Assembly (NCBI GenBank): GCA_035498405.1
Contig: DATKAE010000043.1
Coordinates: forward strand, 1-63,394
Reading direction: 5' to 3'
Source of the DNA: DATBFU01 sp035498405
GTDB lineage: Bacteria > Acidobacteriota > Thermoanaerobaculia > UBA5066 > Gp7-AA6
Length of the DNA stretch: 63,394 bases
Both the position numbers and the translations under genes were made by a program. Shown one piece after another: positions 57,558 to 63,394 of this stretch. The number at the start of each line of letters is the position of its first letter. The stretch's first letter is position 1. The notes under the pieces were generated by a model. It had not been told where the DNA came from. It worked only from the letters and a program-made list of their open reading frames with translations, and did no database searches.

Positions 57558-60500
57558 ATGAAACTGACGGACCTCTTCATCAAGCGGCCGGTCCTGGCGA
57601 TCGTCGTCAACCTGGTCATTCTGATCCTGGGCGTTCGCTCGATCCGCTCGCTGTCCGTGCGGCAGTACCCGCGCAGCGACATCGCCGTCGTCCAGGTCAC
57701 GACCGTTTACGTCGGCGCCAACGCGAACCTCGTTCGCGGTTTCATCACGACGCCTCTCGAGCGGGTGATCGCCAGCGCGGACGGCATCGATTACATCGAG
57801 TCCTCGAGCGCCCAGGGTGTCTCGACGATCACCGTGCACCTGAAGCTCAATTACGACACCAACGCCGCGCTGACGCAGATCCAGGCCAAGGTCGCGCAGG
57901 TGCGAAACGATCTGCCTCCGGAGGCCCAGGCGCCGGTCATCGACCTCCAGACGGCGGACAGCCAATTCGCGGCCATGTACATCGGCTTTGCCTCCAGCGA
58001 TCTCGACCAGAACCAGATCACCGACTATCTGGTTCGCGTGGTGCAGCCGAAGCTGACCGCGGTCAGCGGCGTGCAGCGGGCCGACATTCTGGGCGACCGC
58101 ACGTTCGCCATGCGTATCTGGCTGAAGCCCGATCGGATGGCGGCGCTCGGCATCTCGCCGTCGCAGGTCTGGTCGGCACTCGCCGCCAACAACTACCTGT
58201 CGGCTCTCGGCAAGACCAAGGGCTCCATGGTCTCGGTCAATCTCGTCGCCAACACCGATCTCCAGACGCCCGAGGAGTTCCGCCAGCTCGTGGTCAAGGA
58301 GGACAAGGGCGTCGTCGTGCGACTCGGCGAGATCGCCGACGTCGTGCTGGGAGCCGAGAACTACGAGTCGGACGTGCGGTTCAACGGCCAGACCGCCACC
58401 TTCATGGGCATCTGGGTGCTCCCGACGGCCAACTCGCTCGAGGTCATCGGCCGCGTGCGGGAGGCCTTGAAGGACATCCAGGCGCAGCTGCCCGTCGGGA
58501 TGAAGGCGGGCGTTCCCTACGACTCGACGCTTTACATCCGCAACGCCATCGAAGAGGTCTTGAAGACCCTGTCCGAGACGCTGCTCATCGTCATCATCGT
58601 CATCTTCCTGTTCCTGGGATCGGCGCGCTCGGTGCTCATTCCCGTGGTGGCCATCCCGGTCTCGCTCGTCGGCGCCGTCTTCCTGATCTTCATCGCCGGG
58701 TTCACGATCAATCTGCTGACCCTGCTCGCCATCGTTCTCTCCGTCGGGCTCGTCGTGGACGACGCCATCGTCATGGTCGAGAACGTGGAGCGGCATCTCC
58801 ACATGGGGCAGAGCCCGTTCGACGCGGCGATCCAGGCCGCCCGAGAGCTCGTCGGCCCGATCATCGCGATGACGATCACGCTCGCCGCGGTCTACGCGCC
58901 GATCGGGCTTCAGGGCGGACTGACCGGCGCGCTCTTCCGGGAGTTCGCCTTCACGCTCGCGGGGGCCGTGATCATCTCGGGGGTCGTGGCCCTGACGCTG
59001 TCGCCCATGATGGGGTCGAAGCTGCTGCGCGCGCGCGACTCCGAGCACGGCTTTGCGGGAATGATCAACCGGCACTTCGACTGGGTGCGGCAGACGTACG
59101 CGCGCCTCTTGTCGCGCACGCTCGCCTACCGCCCGGTCGTCTTCGCGCTGTGGGCAATCGTCGCCCTGCTGATCGTCCCGTTCTACATGTTTTCGCAGAA
59201 GGAGCTCGCGCCCACGGAGGACCAGAGCGTGGTCTTCGGAATCGTGCAGGCGGCTCCCAACGCAACGCTCGACCAGACCAACCTCTTCGCGACGCAGGTC
59301 AACGACGTCTACAGCTCGTTCCCCGAGAAGGAGAGCGTCTTCCAGATCACGAGCCCCACGGGCGGATTCGGCGGCATGGTGACCAAGCCCTGGAAGGAGC
59401 GAAAGAAAGACACGCGCCTCATTCAGATGGAGTCGGCCGCGAAGCTCTCGCAGATTCCGGGAGTGCGCGTCATCTCGCTCGTTCCGCCGGCGCTGCCGGG
59501 CGGCGGGGGCTTTCCGGTGGAGTTCGTCCTGGCCTCGACCGCGGAGCCCGAGCGGCTGGCCACGTTTGCGAACGAGATCGTCCAGAAGGCCTTCACGAGC
59601 GGCCTCTTCATGTTCGCCGATTCCGACGTCAAGTTCGACCAGCCGCAGGCCGAGGTGGTCTTCGACCGCGACAAGCTGCGTTCCCAGGGCGTCGACCTCT
59701 CGCAGGCCGGGAAGGATCTCTCGACGATGCTCGGCGGCAACTACGTCAACCGCTTCAGCGTCCAGGGTCGAAGCTACAAGGTCATCCCCCAGATCAAGCG
59801 GGCGGAGCGCCTGACCCCCGATCAACTCTCGGAGATCTACGTCACGGGCGCCGGCGGCAAGCTCGTGCCGCTGTCGACGTTCGCAACACTCAAGACGACG
59901 ACGGAGCCGCGCGAGTTGAAGCGATTCCAGCAGCTGAACGCCGTGCGCATCCAGGGCGTCATTCCGCCGGGGGTCTCGCTCGACCGGGCCCTGAGCTTTC
60001 TCGAGGCCGAGGCGCGGCGGATCTTGCCGCCAGGGCAAGGTTTCACGGTGGACTACGCCGGCGAGTCGAGGCAGTTGCGGACCGAAGGAGGGCACTTCCT
60101 GCCGACCTTCCTGCTCTCCGCCATCATGATCTATCTCGTCCTGGCGGCGCAGTTCGAGAGCTTCCGGGACCCGTTCATCATTCTTGCCGGCTCCGTGCCG
60201 CTCGCGCTGTCCGGCGCGCTGCTCTTCTCGTTCCTCGGCCTGACCACCCTCAACATCTACAGTGAGGTGGGGCTCATCACGCTGGTCGGTCTCGTTTCCA
60301 AGAACGGCATCCTGATCGTCGAATTCGCCAACAAGCTTCAGGAGAAGGGCAAGGCCAAGCTCGAGGCCGTCATCGAGGCGTCGGCGACGAGGTTGCGCCC
60401 GATCCTCATGACGACCGCGGCGACGGTCATGGGGCACTTGCCCCTGGTCTTTGCCAAGGGGCCGGGTGCCGGAGCCCGCAACTCGATCGGCATGATGCTC

Positions 60501-60641
60501 GTGACTGGCATGATCATCGGCAGCGCCTTCACCTTGTTCGTCGTGCCGTCGATCTACGTGCTCGTGGCGAGGACGCATTCGATGGAGGAAGCGAAGGCTC
60601 GGGAGTCCGAGGAGCCCGAGCTGGTCGAGGCGGCGGTCTAA
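57558..60641 (+). CDS. RND efflux transporter, HAE1 family
   Basis: The 1,027-residue inner-membrane proton-driven pump has twelve helices and two large periplasmic loops. Proton-relay residues are visible: the Asp-Asp pair in GLVVDDAIVMVENVERHL (TM4) and the Lys in LVGLVSKNGILIVEFAN (TM10). It begins LFIKRPVLAIVVNLVILILG. The substrate could be drugs, dyes or metabolites; nothing here decides. No local repressor gene is present, unlike many RND operons, though a sensor kinase lies downstream. Confidence 0.95.
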   Translation: MKLTDLFIKRPVLAIVVNLVILILGVRSIRSLSVRQYPRSDIAVVQVTTVYVGANANLVRGFITTPLERVIASADGIDYIESSSAQGVSTITVHLKLNYDTNAALTQIQAKVAQVRNDLPPEAQAPVIDLQTADSQFAAMYIGFASSDLDQNQITDYLVRVVQPKLTAVSGVQRADILGDRTFAMRIWLKPDRMAALGISPSQVWSALAANNYLSALGKTKGSMVSVNLVANTDLQTPEEFRQLVVKEDKGVVVRLGEIADVVLGAENYESDVRFNGQTATFMGIWVLPTANSLEVIGRVREALKDIQAQLPVGMKAGVPYDSTLYIRNAIEEVLKTLSETLLIVIIVIFLFLGSARSVLIPVVAIPVSLVGAVFLIFIAGFTINLLTLLAIVLSVGLVVDDAIVMVENVERHLHMGQSPFDAAIQAARELVGPIIAMTITLAAVYAPIGLQGGLTGALFREFAFTLAGAVIISGVVALTLSPMMGSKLLRARDSEHGFAGMINRHFDWVRQTYARLLSRTLAYRPVVFALWAIVALLIVPFYMFSQKELAPTEDQSVVFGIVQAAPNATLDQTNLFATQVNDVYSSFPEKESVFQITSPTGGFGGMVTKPWKERKKDTRLIQMESAAKLSQIPGVRVISLVPPALPGGGGFPVEFVLASTAEPERLATFANEIVQKAFTSGLFMFADSDVKFDQPQAEVVFDRDKLRSQGVDLSQAGKDLSTMLGGNYVNRFSVQGRSYKVIPQIKRAERLTPDQLSEIYVTGAGGKLVPLSTFATLKTTTEPRELKRFQQLNAVRIQGVIPPGVSLDRALSFLEAEARRILPPGQGFTVDYAGESRQLRTEGGHFLPTFLLSAIMIYLVLAAQFESFRDPFIILAGSVPLALSGALLFSFLGLTTLNIYSEVGLITLVGLVSKNGILIVEFANKLQEKGKAKLEAVIEASATRLRPILMTTAATVMGHLPLVFAKGPGAGARNSIGMMLVTGMIIGSAFTLFVVPSIYVLVARTHSMEEAKARESEEPELVEAAV

Positions 60642-60813
60642 CCAGGATCTGTCCGCTCTCACTTGCCGCAGATCTCTTTACGCCTGAAATCGGCGATCTT
60701 TCGGGCTATTCGTCACCTAGGTGTGGATTCTCGTCACGGATTTTTGGTAACTCGTCCCTCGCCCTCCATTCCGGCAAGGACCGGGCGGTAGTGTTGCGCC
60801 AGGACTTGCCAGC

Positions 60814-63394
60814 GTGACGCGAAGACACATGCGGGAACGCGCGACACAGGACCGGAGCCTCTCCCTCGCTCTGGCCGTCGGGCTCGTGGCTATCCCGTTT
60901 TTCGGCGAACCCCGGCCGGCCGCGGGTCTCGACCCAAACCGCGCCATCACCCAGTACGGCCTCGACCTCTGGCAGAAGAGGGACGGCCTTCCCCAGCGCT
61001 CGGTGTCGGCGATCGCGCGGACCCGGGACGGCTACCTGTGGCTCGGCACGGAGGAGGGCCTGGTGCGCTTCGACGGCGCGAAGTTCCGCGTCTACGATTC
61101 CTCCAACACTCCGCAGCTCGAGCGTCCCAACGTCGTACGGCTGCTCGCCAGCCGGCGGGGCGGCCTCTGGGTCGCAACGCTCGGAGGCGGGTTGGTTTGG
61201 ACCGACGGAGAAACCTTTCGACGCTACACCACACGGGACGGGCTCTCGGAAGACACCGTGAGCGCCCTGCTCGAGGACCGGGACGGCAGCCTCTGGGTGG
61301 GAACATTCCGCGGGGGTCTCAACCACTTCGTCGGCGGCCGCTTCGCGTCCGTGAGCACCCGGAACGGGCTCTCGAACGACGAGATCCGGGCTCTCTATCA
61401 GGACGAGGAGGGCGCCCTCTGGATCGGAACGCGCGGCGGCGGCGTCAACCGATGGCGGGACGGACGCGCCGCGGTCTGGACGACGGCGAACGGGCTCTCG
61501 AACGACCAGGTCACGTCGCTTGCCGGGGACGGATCGGGAGGGGTGTGGATCGGGACGCGGAAAGGGCTCGATCGGTGGAGCGGCGGGCGGATGGCCGTGA
61601 TGACCGACCGCGACGGCCTCTCGAACGACGAAGTCATCTCACTCGAGCGCGACCGAGACGGCGTCCTCTGGGTCGGAACGGTGACCGGGGGCTTGAATCG
61701 CCTCGCCGGTGGGCATGCCGCGGCGCTGACGAGAAGAGAGGGCTTACCCGACGACACGGTGCTTGCGATTCTCGAAGACGAGGAGGGGAATCTTTGGGTT
61801 GGGACCGATGGCGGCCTGAGCCGCCTGCGCGCTGGGCCCTTCCTCCCGGTCGGGATGCCCGAGGGTTTGCCTTCCGACGACGTGCGTCCGGTCTTGCAGA
61901 CGTCGGGCGGCGAGCTCTGGGTCGGGACGCGCGGATCGGGATTGAGCCGGCGCGTGGGTACTTCCTGGAAGACCTACACCCAAAACGATGGACTGCCCTC
62001 GGACCGCGTCTGGGCGCTCCATGAAGATCATGCCGGTGATGTCTGGGCCGGTACCAAGGGAGGCCTCGCGCGCTTCCATGCCGGCCGCTGGACCGCCTAC
62101 ACCGCCGCGCAGGGGCTGGCGGCGGATCTCGTCTTCGCGATCACCACCGACGCCGCGGGCGACCTCTGGGTCGGAACGGTCGGAGGGCTGAGCCGCTATC
62201 GCGACGGGAAATTCACCAACTTCGGAAGGGCCGACGGACTGACCAACGAGCGTGTGTACTCGCTGCTGGCGGGCTCGGACGGCGCTCTCTGGATCGGAAC
62301 GGCCGGCGGCGGCCTCGACCGGATGAAAGACGGCCGCATTGCACCCGCGATTCCGGCATCCGAGGCGCCGTTCATCTTCGCCCTCGCCGAGGAGCCCGAC
62401 GGCGCGATCCTGGCGGGGACGGGCAACCATGGCCTCGCGCGTCTTTCGGGCGCCCGGTTGACCCGCATTGGAAAAGCCGACGGCCTCTTCGACGATACCG
62501 TCTACACGATTCTCGACGATGGGCGCGGGTTCCTCTGGATGAGCTCGAATCGCGGGGTCTTCCGCGTCTCTCGCGAGGCAATCGTCCAGTTCGCGGCGGG
62601 CCAGACGCGGCGCGTGCATGCCGAAGTGTTCGGGACGGCCGACGGCATGCGCGAGAGCGAGTGCAACGGCGGCTTCCAGCCGGCAGGCTGGCGAGGGCGG
62701 GATGGGACGCTCTGGTTCCCGACCGTCGCCGGACTCGCATCCGTCGACCCCGGCCGACTTGCCGGACCTCGGCGCGATCCCGGCGTTCGTCTCGAGGAGG
62801 TCTTCGCCGATGCGGAGCGCCTGTCGCCGGGAAAGCCCTCGCGGCTGGCGCCGGGACGGGATCGTCTGGAGTTTCGGTACACGGGGATCGACTTTCATTC
62901 GCCGGGCGCCGTTCGGTTTCGCTACCGCCTGGCCGGGTACGATTCCGATTGGATCGACGCCGGGGACCGCCGCGCGGCGTACTACACGAATCTGCCCGCC
63001 GGCACCTATCGATTCCAGGCCGCGGCCTCGAGCGGGGGCGGGCGGTGGGTCGAGACCCGCCCCTATGAGATTACGCTCCGGGCGCACTTCTATCGCACGC
63101 CGTGGTTCGCGGCCCTCGTGGGCATTTCCCTCGTGCTCGGGCTCGCGGCCATCCATCGGACGAGGATGCGATCGGCGCGCCTGGCAAGCGAGCTCGCGAC
63201 GGCGCGGCTGGAGGTCCTGGAGAGTCAGCTCCAGCCCCACTTCCTCTTCAACACGCTCAATCTGATGCTGCCGCTCGTCCACCGGGATCCGGATTCCGCG
63301 GTCAGCACGATCGTCAAGTTGGGAGACCTGCTGCGCGCGAGCATGCGTCGGGACGCGGCCAGACTCGTGCCGCTCCACCGGGAGCTCGACCTGC
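60814..63394 (+). CDS. propeller sensor histidine kinase, LytS-type (partial, runs off right edge)
   Basis: Exported N-terminus (SLSLALAVGLVAIPFFGE) followed by about 14 Reg_prop repeats forming periplasmic beta-propellers (each near GLSNDEV..L..D..G.LWVGT), a Y_Y_Y domain (IDFHSPGAVRFRYRLAGYDS and YTNLPAGTYRFQAAASS), and one membrane helix (FAALVGISLVLGLAAIH). The start of a LytS/His_kinase domain has SQLQPHFLFNTLNLMLPL: the His in QPHFLFN is the phosphoacceptor. The catalytic ATPase part lies beyond the window. GTG 60814 (AGGA nine bases upstream) or ATG 60829 could start it. Confidence 0.9.
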   Translation, partial: MTRRHMRERATQDRSLSLALAVGLVAIPFFGEPRPAAGLDPNRAITQYGLDLWQKRDGLPQRSVSAIARTRDGYLWLGTEEGLVRFDGAKFRVYDSSNTPQLERPNVVRLLASRRGGLWVATLGGGLVWTDGETFRRYTTRDGLSEDTVSALLEDRDGSLWVGTFRGGLNHFVGGRFASVSTRNGLSNDEIRALYQDEEGALWIGTRGGGVNRWRDGRAAVWTTANGLSNDQVTSLAGDGSGGVWIGTRKGLDRWSGGRMAVMTDRDGLSNDEVISLERDRDGVLWVGTVTGGLNRLAGGHAAALTRREGLPDDTVLAILEDEEGNLWVGTDGGLSRLRAGPFLPVGMPEGLPSDDVRPVLQTSGGELWVGTRGSGLSRRVGTSWKTYTQNDGLPSDRVWALHEDHAGDVWAGTKGGLARFHAGRWTAYTAAQGLAADLVFAITTDAAGDLWVGTVGGLSRYRDGKFTNFGRADGLTNERVYSLLAGSDGALWIGTAGGGLDRMKDGRIAPAIPASEAPFIFALAEEPDGAILAGTGNHGLARLSGARLTRIGKADGLFDDTVYTILDDGRGFLWMSSNRGVFRVSREAIVQFAAGQTRRVHAEVFGTADGMRESECNGGFQPAGWRGRDGTLWFPTVAGLASVDPGRLAGPRRDPGVRLEEVFADAERLSPGKPSRLAPGRDRLEFRYTGIDFHSPGAVRFRYRLAGYDSDWIDAGDRRAAYYTNLPAGTYRFQAAASSGGGRWVETRPYEITLRAHFYRTPWFAALVGISLVLGLAAIHRTRMRSARLASELATARLEVLESQLQPHFLFNTLNLMLPLVHRDPDSAVSTIVKLGDLLRASMRRDAARLVPLHRELDL

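Noticed and set aside
56391..60662. Very long antisense open frame (over 1,400 codons) opposite the RND genes
   Set aside because: High GC leaves few stops; composition is Arg/Asp/Gly-rich without any domain, and the plus-strand frames are unmistakable RND genes.
1..63394. tRNA or rRNA genes and a replication origin
   Set aside because: No cloverleaf-like TTCGA arms with matching acceptor stems, no rRNA-like blocks and no DnaA-box cluster were noticed by eye; a covariance search would be the proper test.

Overview
The window is GC-rich, gene-dense chromosome. The best lineage clue is a PadR regulator directly followed by an ABC-less MacB/FtsX-type permease of the acidobacterial duplicated orphan permease (ADOP) class at 19989-23041. 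Together with the many secreted one-domain proteins, DinB, VOC and MBL paralogues, and the LytS-type propeller sensor, this suggests an Acidobacteriota relative. That is inference from gene content, not a phylogenetic result. I saw no rRNA, tRNA, CRISPR array or recognisable transposase.

Layout. 1-5800: part of the 3-hydroxyanthranilate branch of tryptophan catabolism (3-HAA dioxygenase at the left edge, a RidA-type 2-aminomuconate deaminase, tryptophan 2,3-dioxygenase, and 2-aminomuconate semialdehyde dehydrogenase), interrupted by a DUF2975/XRE pair that has an AT-rich operator array. 5800-19840: mostly single-gene units: triheme cytochrome c, DinB, VOC, an aspartic-protease/PDZ protein, a Ser/Thr kinase fused to a BRCT-like domain, a vanadium haloperoxidase relative, an ECF sigma factor broken by one base, and several gene remnants. 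19870-23160: a PadR-ADOP cassette enclosed by ~115-bp inverted repeats. 23400-37400: MBL hydrolase plus winged-helix/TPR regulator, tautomerase, an intact second copy of the sigma-factor/membrane-protein pair, zinc-ribbon proteins, TlpA-like and peroxiredoxin proteins. 37480-40800: a leader with a strong intrinsic terminator just upstream of the ribosome-binding site of three tandem paralogous small genes, then an Rrf2 regulator and a metal-type ABC transporter. 41050-49500: tricorn protease, a GerW-like protein, methyltransferase, MBL hydrolase and a TMTC-like GT-C glycosyltransferase with TPRs. 49740-51841: a long secreted collagen-like protein whose triplets are Gly-Pro-Thr. 52179-54958: an aspartic protease and a helical/thioredoxin protein split by an in-frame TGA. 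55057 to the end: DUF899 protein, a two-gene RND efflux operon, and a truncated propeller sensor histidine kinase.

Points most worth a second look: (1) the TGA at 52926-52928 sits in frame where the N-terminal redox Cys of a thioredoxin fold belongs, and is followed by a small stem-loop at SECIS distance, so a 618-residue selenoprotein is plausible; (2) inverted repeats bound the PadR-ADOP pair exactly; (3) a three-paralogue cluster appears to be controlled by attenuation; (4) the kinase-BRCT fusion; (5) a TMTC-like transferase lies next to a Thr-rich collagen-like protein; (6) two sigma-factor loci are duplicated together with their terminal hairpins, and one copy is frameshifted.
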